Notes: generated by a model not told the origin, from the letters alone. Shown: positions 8,666 through 18,274, numbered from the stretch's first letter. The stretch is DNA of 64,000 nucleotides from Salipiger bermudensis (GCF_019801965.1 NZ_JAHVIA010000004.1:124001-188000); one strand, 5' to 3'. Made by a program: numbers and translations.

Positions 8666-11656
8666 TCAGTCCAGCGCGGCGTCGCATCGGGCGCAGGTGG
8701 CGGCGTGGCTGTGGGTGCCGACATCGGGCAGGATCTTCCAGCAGCGCTGGCACTTCTCGCCATCGGCCTTCTCGAACACCACGCCGACGCCCGGCACCTC
8801 GGCCATGCGGAACGCCTCCTGCGGGGCGGGATCGGCGGTCAGGTGGATGCCAGAGGTGATGCAGAGATCCTCGAAGGCCACGGTCTTCAGCGCCGCCAGC
8901 ATCTCGCCATCCTCCACATGCACCACCGGCGCCGCCTCGAGCGAGGCGCCGATGACCTTGTCGGTGCGCTGGATCTCCAGCGCCGCGGTTACCGCGCGGC
9001 GCGCGGCGCGGACCTTGGCCCACTTTTCGGCAAGCGCCTCGTCGCGCCAGCTTGCCGGCGTCTCGGGGAAGTCCTGCAGGTGGATCGAGCTCTCATCGCC
9101 GGGGAAGCGGTCGAGCCAGACGTCTTCCATGGTGAAGACGAGGATCGGCGCCAGCCAGGTGGTCAGGCGGTGGAACAGGATGTCCATCACCGTGCGCGCG
9201 GCGCGGCGACGCTCGGTGTCGCCGTCGCAGTAGAGCGCATCCTTGCGGATGTCGAAGTAGAAGGCCGACAGGTCCACGGTGCAGAAGGTGAAGACCGACT
9301 GGAACACCGACTGGAAGTCGAAGCTGCGATAGCCCTCCTGCACCTTCACGTCGAGCTCGGCGAGACGGTGCAGCACCCAGCGCTCGAGCTCGGGCATGTC
9401 TTCCGCGGCGACCCGGTCGGCCTCGGTGAAGTGCCCCAGCGCGCCCAGCATGAAGCGCATGGTGTTGCGCAGGCGGCGGTAGCTGTCGGCCACGCCCTTG
9501 AGGATCTCCGGCCCGATGCGCTGGTCGGCGGTGTAGTCGGTCTGGGCCACCCAGAGACGCAGGATGTCGGCGCCGTACTGCTTCACCACCTCCTCGGGGA
9601 CGATGGTGTTGCCGAGCGATTTGGACATCTTGTTGCCCTTCTCGTCCAGCGTGAAGCCATGCGTCACCACGTTGCGATAGGGGGCGCGGCCGATGGTGCC
9701 GCAGGCCTGCAGCATCGAGGAGTGGAACCAGCCACGGTGCTGGTCGGTGCCCTCCATGTAGACATCGGCGATGCCGTCCGCGGTGCCGTCCGCGCGGTCG
9801 CGCAGCACGAAGGCGTGGGTCGAGCCGGAGTCGAACCACACGTCGAGCACGTCGAAGACCTGCTCCCATTCATCCGCCGCGTAGTCGGACCCTAGGAAGC
9901 GCTCCTTGGCGCCCTCGGCGTACCAGCAATCGGCGCCCTCGGTCTCGAAGGCCTCGCAGATGCGGGCATTGACCGCCGGGTCGCGCAGCAGGAAGCCCTC
10001 GTCGGTGGGCAGGGCGCCCTTCTTGACGAAGCAGGTCAGCGGCACGCCCCAGGCGCGCTGGCGCGACAGCACCCAGTCCGGGCGGCTCTCGATCATCGAG
10101 TAGAGGCGGTTGCGGCCAGACTGGGGCGTGAACTTCACCAGCTCGTCGATCGAGCGCAGCGAGCGCTCGCGGATGCTGGTGCCGTAATCGTCCTGACCGT
10201 CGCCCACGGCGCGGTCGATGGCGGCGAACCATTGCGGCGTGTTGCGGTAGATCACCGGCGCCTTGGAGCGCCAGCTATGCGGGTAGGAGTGCTTGATCTT
10301 GCCACGCGCCAGGAGCCCGCCGACCTCGGCCAGTTTCTCGATCACGGCTTTGTTGGCGTTGCCTTCCTTGCCGTTCGGCTTGAGGATCATCTTGCCGCCG
10401 AAGAAGGGCAGATCCTCGCGGAAGGCGCCATCTTCCATGACGTTGTAGGTGATGACCTGCTCGAGCATCCCGAGATCGCGGTAGAGCTCGAATTCCTCCA
10501 TGCCGTGCGACGGCGCGCAGTGCACGAAGCCGGTGCCTTCCTCGTCGGTGACGAAGGGCGCGGCGCGGAAATCGCGCGGCTGGTCCCACTCGCCATTGCC
10601 GCCCTCGGCGCCGGCCAGCGGGTGCGTGAGCGACATCGCGGCGAGCTGGTGCGGGGTCACATCGGAGACGCGCTTCCACTGGCTCTCGTCGAGGCGGGCG
10701 CGGGCAAAGGTCTGCGCCGCGAGCTTGTCGGCGAGGATGTAGCGCTCGCCCTTGGCAGCCCAGCATTCTTCGGGCGTGTCGGTGACCTCGTAGAGCCCGT
10801 ACTGGAATTCCTCGCCGAAAACGACGGCCTTGTTCGAGGGGATGGTCCAGGGCGTGGTGGTCCAGATCACCACGTAGGCACCGAGGAACTTGTCATGCGC
10901 GGCCTGCGCGGCGCTGACCGCCGCCTGACGCTCATCGTCGCTCTCTTCCTCGCTGGCGCGGTCGACCTCGGGGGCGTCGTAGCCACTGACCTTGAACTTC
11001 ACCCAGATGGTGAAGCTCTCCTTGTCGTGATACTCGACCTCGGCCTCGGCCAGCGCGGTCTTCTCCACCGGCGACCACATCACCGGCTTCGAGCCCTGGT
11101 AGAGCGTGCCGGTCATCAGGAACTTCATGAATTCCTCGGCGATGACGCGCTCGGCGTGGTAGTTCATCGTCAGGTACGGATCGGCCCAGTTGCCGGTGAT
11201 GCCGAGGCGCTTGAACTCGTCGCGCTGGATGTCGACCCAGCCCTCGGCGAACTTGCGGCATTCCTGCCGGAAGTCGATCACCGGGACCTCGTCCTTGTTC
11301 TTGCCCTTGGCGCGGTACTGCTCCTCGATCTTCCACTCGATCGGCAGGCCGTGACAATCCCAGCCCGGCACATAGCGCGCCTCGTGCCCCATCATCTGGT
11401 GCGAGCGCACGATCATGTCCTTGATCGTCTTGTTCAGCGCGTGGCCAATATGCAGATGACCGTTGGCATAGGGAGGGCCGTCATGCAGCGTGAACGGCGG
11501 GCGCTCGGCGCCCTTCTCGCGCAGGCGGTCGTAGATGCCGATGCTCTCCCAGCGCTCCAGCCATTCCGGCTCGCGCTTGGGCAGGCCCGCGCGCATCGGG
11601 AAGTCGGTCTTGGGAAGGTTCAGCGTGTCCTTGTAGTCAGGCGTTTCGGCGCACAT
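8666..11656 (-). CDS. ileS: Isoleucyl-tRNA synthetase
   Basis: A full-length class I IleRS of 996 residues that charges tRNA-Ile with isoleucine. The HIGH signature lies in PYANGHLHIGH (residues 62-72), and KMSKS is at about residue 676. The CP1 editing domain lies between them. The C-terminal zinc motif is CxxC followed by CxxC (CQRCW, then CARCD). It ends a few residues after the second Cys pair, typical of the bacterial type. The ATG at 11656 gives the usual short N-terminus. The leader holds a 12-bp hairpin. It is transcribed alone and ends at the terminator at 8597-8626. Confidence 0.97.
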   Translation of the reverse strand: MCAETPDYKDTLNLPKTDFPMRAGLPKREPEWLERWESIGIYDRLREKGAERPPFTLHDGPPYANGHLHIGHALNKTIKDMIVRSHQMMGHEARYVPGWDCHGLPIEWKIEEQYRAKGKNKDEVPVIDFRQECRKFAEGWVDIQRDEFKRLGITGNWADPYLTMNYHAERVIAEEFMKFLMTGTLYQGSKPVMWSPVEKTALAEAEVEYHDKESFTIWVKFKVSGYDAPEVDRASEEESDDERQAAVSAAQAAHDKFLGAYVVIWTTTPWTIPSNKAVVFGEEFQYGLYEVTDTPEECWAAKGERYILADKLAAQTFARARLDESQWKRVSDVTPHQLAAMSLTHPLAGAEGGNGEWDQPRDFRAAPFVTDEEGTGFVHCAPSHGMEEFELYRDLGMLEQVITYNVMEDGAFREDLPFFGGKMILKPNGKEGNANKAVIEKLAEVGGLLARGKIKHSYPHSWRSKAPVIYRNTPQWFAAIDRAVGDGQDDYGTSIRERSLRSIDELVKFTPQSGRNRLYSMIESRPDWVLSRQRAWGVPLTCFVKKGALPTDEGFLLRDPAVNARICEAFETEGADCWYAEGAKERFLGSDYAADEWEQVFDVLDVWFDSGSTHAFVLRDRADGTADGIADVYMEGTDQHRGWFHSSMLQACGTIGRAPYRNVVTHGFTLDEKGNKMSKSLGNTIVPEEVVKQYGADILRLWVAQTDYTADQRIGPEILKGVADSYRRLRNTMRFMLGALGHFTEADRVAAEDMPELERWVLHRLAELDVKVQEGYRSFDFQSVFQSVFTFCTVDLSAFYFDIRKDALYCDGDTERRRAARTVMDILFHRLTTWLAPILVFTMEDVWLDRFPGDESSIHLQDFPETPASWRDEALAEKWAKVRAARRAVTAALEIQRTDKVIGASLEAAPVVHVEDGEMLAALKTVAFEDLCITSGIHLTADPAPQEAFRMAEVPGVGVVFEKADGEKCQRCWKILPDVGTHSHAATCARCDAALD

Positions 11657-12110
11657 GATCTGTGGTCCCGGTTCTTGAATCGTGAATTGGGGAATGGTCG
11701 GTCGGCGCGGTGGTCCATACGCCTTGTCCCGGCGACTCTGCTCTCAGAGCGCCGGGCACGTAATTCGAATGAGGATCTCGAAACGGCCCATCATGGGCGG
11801 CCTTATAGGCAAGCGACTCGCGATGGTCCAGAGCTTGCGGCCCGCGCCGGGCGCATGGGGTCTGGGCGGATTTCCCCCCGATCCCGGGCCGAATCCGGCG
11901 CGACCTTGCCGGTTTTTCCGGTGCTGCACTGCGGCGCGGCGGGGTTTGGCCTACCTATGGTTGTATTTCTGGCGGTGGCTTGCCGGATTTCCGCGCCGCT
12001 GCAACGGGATGCGGCGGGGCTGCGCGGATGTGGTTCACTGATGGCAGAGGAAGGCGTGGCACTGCGCCGCGCCGGGCAACTGCCCACTCAAGGCCGAGAA
12101 GGAGCGCCCC
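11657..12110. other. Intergenic region with a strong hairpin in the ileS leader
   Basis: 454 bp between ileS and the next gene. At 11728-11756 a near-perfect stem (CCCGGCG/CGCCGGG outside, CTCTG/CAGAG inside, one bulged A) lies about 75 nt before the ileS start. It has no T-run and no T-box features. Open frames across the region lack ribosome sites or recognisable proteins, and I see no other gene. Confidence 0.5.
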
Positions 12111-12410
12111 ATGGCATATCCCGACGAGCAGCTGAAGCGACCCGATCCCTACGCCACGCAGGCCGGCGGAGACCGACGACCCGCTGCCGCTGCGCCCGGC
12201 TCCCGCCGTCGCATCGGCGGCCTCGTCGTCGCGGCGCTCGTGGTGCTGGGGCTGGTCCTCGCCGTGAGCCTGTTTTCCGGCGGCGAGACGCCACAAACCG
12301 CCCCGGCTGGGGCGACAGATACCACGGTGCCGGGGGATGGTGCCGTGGACCCCGCGACCGGAGGAGCTGACGACACGGCACCGGTTGCGCCGACCGCGCC
12401 GGCCGATTAA
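12111..12410 (+). CDS. Small single-pass membrane protein, 99 aa
   Basis: A 99-residue protein with a charged cytoplasmic N-terminus (residues 1-35) and one hydrophobic helix (GGLVVAALVVLGLVLAVSLF, about 36-55). The outer tail, about 45 residues, is rich in Ala, Thr, Pro, Gly and Asp and probably disordered. The ATG at 12111 follows GGAG. I do not recognise a family; the shape is common among short envelope proteins in Rhodobacteraceae. It is divergent from ileS. Confidence 0.7.
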   Translation: MAYPDEQLKRPDPYATQAGGDRRPAAAAPGSRRRIGGLVVAALVVLGLVLAVSLFSGGETPQTAPAGATDTTVPGDGAVDPATGGADDTAPVAPTAPAD

Positions 12411-12517
12411 GGCCCGCGCCCGCCGCTCCCGCCCCGGAATGCAGGCTCCGTCCTCGACGTGAGCCGCGCCACCACTCACGGACGATCGGGCGGGAGCGGT
12501 TCTTCTTCGAGAACGGG

Positions 12518-12557
12518 CATCGGCGCGGGTTCCCTGCGCCGATGTGGCAAAATTGCC
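12518..12557. other. Hairpin plus adjoining palindrome in an intergenic region
   Basis: A perfect 9-bp stem (CATCGGCGC/GCGCCGATG, 9-nt loop, 12518-12544) is followed directly by the palindrome GGCAAAATTGCC (12546-12557). It lies between two small membrane-protein genes. It has no T-run, and its role is unknown. Confidence 0.4.
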
Positions 12558-12704
12558 TCATCTGGCGGGAACTGGCGCATGCGGTCGGGCGCTTGCGCAA
12601 GCCGCCGCGCATCCGCCGCAGGGCCTGAAAACTTCACGCGACAAACGCCCCGTCAGGCCCCATGTCCTCTCTATCTGCTCAATCTGCCAATCGAGTATCG
12701 AACA

Positions 12705-12908
12705 ATGCCCCAGTCGAGAGACGACTGCCCCCCGCCCGCGCGGCATGAGCCGCTGCTGCCCATCGATCTGCGCGGTCTCGACTGGACCGCCGGGATCGTC
12801 TTTGCCGTGCTGCTGGCATTGGGCGTCCTCGTCGGCCATGACGCGATCACCACATCGCACGACACCCTGCGCATGGCGGAGCCGGAGGTCCGAGCCGCGC
12901 TGCCCTGA
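12705..12908 (+). CDS. Putative small membrane protein, 67 aa
   Basis: A 67-residue frame with a single hydrophobic helix (GIVFAVLLALGVLVG, about residues 30-44) after a Pro-rich N-terminus. The ATG at 12705 opens the plausible protein, but no good ribosome site precedes it. The stretch upstream in the same frame is low-complexity Arg/Ser sequence and was left out. No family recognised. Called mainly for the clean transmembrane segment. Confidence 0.4.
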   Translation: MPQSRDDCPPPARHEPLLPIDLRGLDWTAGIVFAVLLALGVLVGHDAITTSHDTLRMAEPEVRAALP

Positions 12909-12943
12909 GCAGGCCTGCGCGAGCCCGCCCGGCCGGACCGGCG

Positions 12944-13645
12944 TCAGAGCCCGGCGAACAGGCTGCCGACGATATAGGCGATGCTCGCCGCGACCCCACC
13001 GATGGCAAAGGTCTCGAACCCCGAGCGCCACCAGGGCGCCAGCGACCAGCGGCTCTTGTAGGCGCCGATGGCGAAGAACACCGCCATGGTCAGCACAGTG
13101 GCGACGGCGAAGGCGTTGGGCAGCGACAGCAGGAAGGGCAGCAGCGGCACCATCCCCGCGACCAGAAAGGCGCAGAAGGTGAAGAGCGCGGCCCGGAGCG
13201 GGTGCGGATCCACCGATGACAGCCCGTAGATCCCGTCGAGGATCATCGCGACCGCGTGCTCGGGCGTGCGGCTGATCTCGTCCGCGGCGCGGTCGAGCGT
13301 GCCGTCCTCGAGCCCCTTGGCGGCGAAGATCCGGCGCAGGTCGGCGCGCACGCCCTCCGGGTCGTGCCGCAGCCGCAGCGTCTCGAGCCGACGCAGGCGG
13401 TTGAGATCATCAAGCTCGGCCTTGGTGCCCGAGTAGTTGCCGGCGGCCATCGAGAAGCCGTCGGCAAAGACATTGGCAAACCCCAGCGCGATGATCACCA
13501 GCGGCGACAGGCCGGCGCCCGCCACCCCGGCCACGATGGCGAAGGTGGTCACCGAGCCGTCGATGGCCCCGTAGATGATGTCGCGCAGGTTGCCGCGCCC
13601 GTTCGGGGTGGCGGGCGGCTGCGGGTGCTGGCTGGCAAGGGTCAT
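12944..13645 (-). CDS. VIT1/CCC1-family transporter
   Basis: A 233-residue VIT-family membrane protein. These carry Fe2+ or Mn2+ out of the cytosol. About five membrane segments are visible (around residues 32-52, 55-70, 150-172, 177-195 and 212-232). The hallmark first-helix sequence is DGSVTTFAIVAGVAGAGL, and the second helix holds FADGFSMAAGNYSGTKAE. A charged cytoplasmic loop (about 75-130, rich in Glu, Asp and Arg) takes the place of the metal-binding domain. Metal specificity cannot be decided. Single gene, 93 bp after the ycjF-like gene. Confidence 0.92.
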   Translation of the reverse strand: MTLASQHPQPPATPNGRGNLRDIIYGAIDGSVTTFAIVAGVAGAGLSPLVIIALGFANVFADGFSMAAGNYSGTKAELDDLNRLRRLETLRLRHDPEGVRADLRRIFAAKGLEDGTLDRAADEISRTPEHAVAMILDGIYGLSSVDPHPLRAALFTFCAFLVAGMVPLLPFLLSLPNAFAVATVLTMAVFFAIGAYKSRWSLAPWWRSGFETFAIGGVAASIAYIVGSLFAGL

Positions 13646-13738
13646 GGCTGGCGTCTCCCGCCGCGACTGTGCCGCAGCGCGGAGGCGCTTGGTATGAGAT
13701 GGATCAAGCCCGCCGGGTCAGCGCAGGGCGGGCGCGGC

Positions 13739-14785
13739 TCAGGCCTTGTCGGCGGGTTTCACCAGCCCGGCCAGCGCGGTGCGGATGATCGAGCGCACCG
13801 AGGGGCGCTTTTGCGCCTGGAAGGGCAGCGGGCGACAGACCTCGATGGCGGCAACGCCCACCCGCGCGGTCAGCGCGCCGTTGACCAGCCCCTCGCCGAA
13901 GCGGCGCGAGAGCTTGCCCAGCAGGCCGCCGCCGAGGATCGGCTCGAGCATGTCGTCACCCACCGCCACCGCGCCGGTGGCCACAAGGTGCGACATCACC
14001 GCCTTGGTCAGACGCCAGCTGCCGAGCGTCCCCGAGCGGCCGCCATAGATCTCGGCGATGCGGCGGATCATCCGCATGTTGGCGCCGAGCGCGGTGGCGA
14101 CATCGGCCAGCGCCAGCGGCACCAGAGCGGTGACCGTCGCCACCTGCCGCGCCGAGGCTTCGACCTCGCGCCGGGCGGCGGCGTCGAGCGGGGCCAGAAG
14201 CTCGGTCTCGGCGAGACCCAGCAGCCCCGAGGCATCGAAGATCTCGGCCTCGCGCTCGCGCAGGCGCTCGCGGCCCCAGCGGGTGTCGTCGCGCCCGGCA
14301 TAGAGCGCGGTGAGCTTGCCGGTGACGGCGCGGGCGGCCTTGAGATCCTCGTCGGCCAGCGCCTTGGCCGACGCGCGGTGCAGCGCGTCGACGCGGGCGA
14401 GCCGCGACAGCGCTGCCAGCTCCTTGAGCACGATCAGCAGCACCACGATGACAAACAGCGCCATCAGCGCGGTGACGGCGTAGCCGAGCAGCGGCACCGA
14501 GGCGATCAGGTCGGTGACGAAGCGCCAGGCGGCGATCGAGACCAGCGCCGAGATCAGCGTGCCGAGCAGCGCCCAGAACCAGCGCGCCAGCCGCGATGGG
14601 CGGCGCGCGGCCAGCACCGCGGCGGTGGTCATGGCGCGGCCTTCGGGCAGGGTCGGGGCGACCTCGGGCTCGGGAACGGGGGGCGCCTCGGCGGGCGCGG
14701 CGGGGGCGGTATGCTCGTCGAGCTCGAAGAGCACCGGGCCGCGCCGGTCGCCGGGTTTGTTGCCGGGTCTGTCCGTGTCGCTCAT
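13739..14785 (-). CDS. YcjF-family (TIGR01620/DUF697) membrane protein
   Basis: A 348-residue inner-membrane protein of the YcjF/DUF697 type. A Pro/Glu-rich disordered N-terminus (about 1-50) is followed by two transmembrane helices (about 68-88 and 97-119) and a helical cytoplasmic domain. Its start overlaps the preceding GNAT gene stop by 4 nt (ATGA at 14785-14782), so the pair is probably translationally coupled. In many proteobacteria ycjF directly follows ycjX; here a GNAT gene sits between. The partners are linked to stress or envelope functions in enterics, but the exact role is unknown. Confidence 0.85.
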   Translation of the reverse strand: MSDTDRPGNKPGDRRGPVLFELDEHTAPAAPAEAPPVPEPEVAPTLPEGRAMTTAAVLAARRPSRLARWFWALLGTLISALVSIAAWRFVTDLIASVPLLGYAVTALMALFVIVVLLIVLKELAALSRLARVDALHRASAKALADEDLKAARAVTGKLTALYAGRDDTRWGRERLREREAEIFDASGLLGLAETELLAPLDAAARREVEASARQVATVTALVPLALADVATALGANMRMIRRIAEIYGGRSGTLGSWRLTKAVMSHLVATGAVAVGDDMLEPILGGGLLGKLSRRFGEGLVNGALTARVGVAAIEVCRPLPFQAQKRPSVRSIIRTALAGLVKPADKA

Positions 14786-15279
14786 GATCCGGGCTCCTTC
14801 GATGCGGTGTCGGGCTTGGCCGCTGTTTCAGTGTCGGGGGCGCTCCAGCGGTAATGGATCTCGGGCAGGCCTTCCTCGTTGTCCGAGCCATCGCCGCGCG
14901 CGATTTCGGCGAAGCCGGCATCCTCATAGAAGCGGCGGGCGGCGGTGTTGGCGGCGAAGGTCCAGAGGTCGAGCGCGGGGGAGGCGGCCTTGGCGCGAGC
15001 GATCAGCGCGCGACCGATGCCGCGGCGCTGCCAGGCGGGGGCGATGAAGAGCGCGTGCACGTAGCTGCCCTCGCGGGCGAGGAAGCCTGCCACCGCGCCG
15101 CCCTCCGGGGTCTCGGCCACGGTGACCCAGCCGCGGGCGATCAGCGCATCGGCATGGGCGATGTCCTCGGCGCCGGAATGCAGGCGCGGCTTCCAGGCCC
15201 GCGCCGCCACCGCCTCCGAGATCATCGCGCCCATCTGCCCTGCGTCGAGGCTGCGCGCCGGGCGCAGCGCCGGGCTCAC
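14782..15279 (-). CDS. GNAT-family N-acetyltransferase
   Basis: A 165-residue GNAT acetyltransferase with acetyl-CoA loop QRRGIGRAL and the C-terminal TFAANTAARRFYEDAGF block. The GTG at 15279 is chosen for two reasons. GGAGA lies 6 nt upstream, and GTG overlaps the YcjX stop (GTGA), so the N-terminus LRPARSLDAGQMGAMIS is complete. An ATG 14 codons later would cut into the first helix. Its stop overlaps the next start by 4 nt. Substrate unknown. It lies inside the ycjX-ycjF pair, which is less usual. Confidence 0.85.
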   Translation of the reverse strand: MSPALRPARSLDAGQMGAMISEAVAARAWKPRLHSGAEDIAHADALIARGWVTVAETPEGGAVAGFLAREGSYVHALFIAPAWQRRGIGRALIARAKAASPALDLWTFAANTAARRFYEDAGFAEIARGDGSDNEEGLPEIHYRWSAPDTETAAKPDTASKEPGS

Positions 15280-16703
15280 AGCCGGTCTCCGAACAGGAAC
15301 TGCGCGGCGCGGTCGAGGCGGATATGCGGCGGGCCCTCGCCGGGCTTGAGGCTGAGCCGCGCCGGGGCGAAGCGCATGATGGCATAGTCGCCGTCGAGCC
15401 AGCTCTCGGCGCCCTCGCGGGCGGGGCCGAGCAGCCGCGACGGATCCTCGGGCAGCTCGCCGGGATAGAACGCCGCCTCGCGGCCACGACTGCCGTCGTC
15501 CTGAAGCAGCGTGCCGCGCACGCAGTCGAAGCTGTCGCCGTTGCGCGGCAGGGTCTGCTCGACCGTGGCGCGCAGCGAGGCGATCGACATGGCGCCGGTC
15601 TCGGCGCCGGCAAAGCGCGCCCGGTCGCGGGCGTCGCGGGTCAGCGCCTCCATGATCGCGGTGAGGCGTCCGTGCTGGGTGTGGTGCAGGTGGTCGGCCT
15701 TGGTGGCGGCGAAAAGGATCTTCTCGACCCGCTTGCCGAGCAGCAGGCTGGTGAGGAAGGCGTTGGCGCCGGGGCGGAAGGCGGTGAGGATCTCGGCCAT
15801 CGTCCGGCGCAGATCCTCCATCGCGGCGGGGCCGGCATGGATCGCGCCGAGCGCGTCGACCAGCACCACCTGCCGGTCGATGCGGGAGAAGTGATCGCGG
15901 AAGAATGGCTTCACGATCTGGGACTTGTACGCCTCGAAGCGGCGCTCCATCTCGCGCCAGAGCGACTTGCGCGGCGGATCGGCGGGCTTGGGCAGCGGCG
16001 CGAATGTCAGCGCGGGGCTGCCCTCCTTCTCGCCGGGCAGCAGGAAGCGGCCCGGGGTGCAATCGGAGAAGCCGGCGTTGCGCGCTGCGTGCAGCGCCTC
16101 GGTGAAGCGCGCCGCCAGCGCCTTGGCGCGGACCTCGTCCAGCGCTTGCGCACTGTCTTCGGCGCGTGCCATCGCGACGTACTCGGCGCCGCCGGGGCGG
16201 TGCTGCAGCCGCGCGAGGCTCTCCTCGGCCCAGTCGGCATAGCTCTTGTCCATCAGTCCGAGATCGAGCAGCCATTCGCCGGGATAGTCGACGATGTCGA
16301 GATGCACGGTGCGCGGCCCCGACATCCCCGCCAGCAGCCCGGTGGGGCGCAGGCGCAGCGACAGGCGCAGCTGCGAAACGGCGCGGGTGCTCTCGGGCCA
16401 GTGCGGGGTGGGCGAGGTGAGGGCGCCGAGATGGCTCTCGTAATCGAAGCGCGGCATGGTGTCGTCGGGCTGCGGCTGGAGATAGGCGGCGAGGATACGC
16501 CCCTCGCTCTCGGCCAGCAGCTGCGGCATCCGCGCCCGGTCCATCAGGTTGGCCACCAGCGAGGTGATGAACACGGTCTTGCCGGCGCGCGACAGCCCGG
16601 TCACGCCGAGGCGGATCACCGGCTCGGTGAACGGGCTGGTGAGCGTATCGGTGACGTTCTCGACCCCGCGGGTCAGCCTGTCGGCGATGGTTCCGATGAC
16701 CAA
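15276..16703 (-). CDS. YcjX-family P-loop protein
   Basis: A 475-residue YcjX-like (DUF463) NTPase. The Walker A-like segment is GLSRAGKT at about residues 36-43, near the N-terminus as in the family, with VDYPGEWLLDLGLM and LVDALGAIHAGP further on. YcjX proteins are stress-linked, dynamin-like or G-like ATPases/GTPases in other bacteria; the cellular role is unsettled. It heads a tight three-gene unit with the GNAT and YcjF-like genes, each overlapping by 4 nt. The inorganic phosphate transporter is 74 bp upstream on the same strand. Confidence 0.92.
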   Translation of the reverse strand: MVIGTIADRLTRGVENVTDTLTSPFTEPVIRLGVTGLSRAGKTVFITSLVANLMDRARMPQLLAESEGRILAAYLQPQPDDTMPRFDYESHLGALTSPTPHWPESTRAVSQLRLSLRLRPTGLLAGMSGPRTVHLDIVDYPGEWLLDLGLMDKSYADWAEESLARLQHRPGGAEYVAMARAEDSAQALDEVRAKALAARFTEALHAARNAGFSDCTPGRFLLPGEKEGSPALTFAPLPKPADPPRKSLWREMERRFEAYKSQIVKPFFRDHFSRIDRQVVLVDALGAIHAGPAAMEDLRRTMAEILTAFRPGANAFLTSLLLGKRVEKILFAATKADHLHHTQHGRLTAIMEALTRDARDRARFAGAETGAMSIASLRATVEQTLPRNGDSFDCVRGTLLQDDGSRGREAAFYPGELPEDPSRLLGPAREGAESWLDGDYAIMRFAPARLSLKPGEGPPHIRLDRAAQFLFGDRL

Positions 16704-16777
16704 GGTCTGCCTCTCTGCCTGTGCTGCGCTCTACAAATAGACCCCGGGCCGCCCGGTTGCCAGTGCGGCAGGCGGCT

Positions 16778-18274
16778 TCAGAAGGCGAGAAGTTCCAGCA
16801 GGGTGTAGCAGATCGCCGACAGGATCGCGGCGGCGGGCACGGTGATCGCCCAGGCGCCGAGGATGGTGAGGAAGTGCGACCGCCGCACCAGCCGGCGGCG
16901 ACGGCGCTCCTGGCGGGGCATCGCGGTGGCTGTGGCGGCCGCGGCCTGCCGGGCGCTGCGCTGCCGGCGGAAGCGCCACTCGGTCTCCCATTCGCGGAAG
17001 AAGCCGACGCCGAAGACGCCGCCGATGGCGATATGGGTGGTGCTGACCGGCAGCCCGGCCCAGGAGGCCGCGATCACCGTGACCGCCGTCGAGAGCGCCA
17101 CGCAATAGGCCCGCATCGGGTTGAGCTTGGTGATCTGGTTGCCGACCATGCCGATCAGCTTCGGGCCGAAGAGAACAAGGCCGACGGAAATCCCGAAGGC
17201 GCCGATCAGCATGATCCAGAGCGGCAGGGCGAAGCTGCCCGACACCTGCGCATCGTGTTGCACCTGCACCAGCGCGGCCAGCGGGCCGACCGCGTTGGCG
17301 ACGTCATTGGCGCCGTGGGCAAAGGAGAGCAGCGCGGCAGCGGCAATCAGCGGCAGCGAGAACAGCTGCTTGATCGAGCGGTTGCGGTTCTCCATCCCCG
17401 CGGCGCTGCGCCGCACCAGCGGCACCGAGATTGCGGTGACCAGGCAGCCGACGACGGCTCCGAGGCCGAGCGCCGCCGGCAGCGCGATCTCGAGCACCCG
17501 GTTGAGGCCCTTGATGGCGAGATAGGTGGTGAAGGCCGCCGCCATCACCCCGATCAGCAGCGGCACCCAGCGCCGGGCGGCGGAGAGCTTGTCCGGGACG
17601 CGCAGGATGCGCCACTCGATGAAGGCAAGCCCCGCGGCGGCGAAGAGCCCGCCGACCACCGGGGTCGCGACCCAGGTGGTCACGATGGCCAACAGGGTCA
17701 TCCAGTTGACCGGCCCAAGCAGCCCGCCGGCGGCGAGCGCGGCGCCGACCACCGCCCCGATCATCGAATGCGTGGTCGAGACCGGCGCCCCGATCCAGGT
17801 TGCCAGGTTGACCCAGAGCGAGGCCGCAAGCAGCGTTGCCATCATCGCCGGGACGAAGGCCTCCGGGTCCTGCAGCCCGCTCGGATCGAAGATGCCGGTC
17901 GAGACCGTGTCGATCACGTCGCCCCCGGCGAGGATCGCCCCGGCGCTTTCGCAGATCGCCGCGATGGCGATGGCGAGCCCCAGCGGCAGCGCCCGCGCGC
18001 CCACTGCCGGGCCCATGTTGTTGGCCACGTCATTGGCGCCGATATTGAGCGCGAGATAGGCGCCGAAGGCGGCGGCCACGACGACGGCGAGCGTCTGCGG
18101 CTCGCCGCCCATCAGCAGCGCCGCCGACAGCGCGGCGACGGTAACGAAGACCAGCGAGATCCCGAGCCCGACTAGGGGCCGTGCGGTGTACATCGTCGCC
18201 GCCTCGAGCCGCGACACGCGCTTCAGATCGCGGTCGAGCGTGCGCCAGTCCTGTGAAAGCGGGTCCTGTGCCAA
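16778..18274 (-). CDS. pit: PiT-family inorganic phosphate transporter
   Basis: A 498-residue low-affinity phosphate/metal-phosphate symporter of the PiT family. Both copies of the diagnostic repeat are visible: NIGANDVANNMGP near residue 97 and AHGANDVANAVGP near residue 320, each with a VSTTH segment further on. About ten to twelve membrane helices and a basic loop (RRQRSARQ to RRRRLVRR, about 430-470) fit the family. A Nudix hydrolase gene lies 24 bp upstream on the same strand, suggesting co-transcription. No pho box was recognised. Confidence 0.93.
   Translation of the reverse strand: MAQDPLSQDWRTLDRDLKRVSRLEAATMYTARPLVGLGISLVFVTVAALSAALLMGGEPQTLAVVVAAAFGAYLALNIGANDVANNMGPAVGARALPLGLAIAIAAICESAGAILAGGDVIDTVSTGIFDPSGLQDPEAFVPAMMATLLAASLWVNLATWIGAPVSTTHSMIGAVVGAALAAGGLLGPVNWMTLLAIVTTWVATPVVGGLFAAAGLAFIEWRILRVPDKLSAARRWVPLLIGVMAAAFTTYLAIKGLNRVLEIALPAALGLGAVVGCLVTAISVPLVRRSAAGMENRNRSIKQLFSLPLIAAAALLSFAHGANDVANAVGPLAALVQVQHDAQVSGSFALPLWIMLIGAFGISVGLVLFGPKLIGMVGNQITKLNPMRAYCVALSTAVTVIAASWAGLPVSTTHIAIGGVFGVGFFREWETEWRFRRQRSARQAAAATATAMPRQERRRRRLVRRSHFLTILGAWAITVPAAAILSAICYTLLELLAF

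Noticed and set aside
10232-12370. A 700-codon frame opposite ileS
   Set aside because: The composition (His, Leu, Gly, Arg-rich) is that of an antisense shadow of a known gene.
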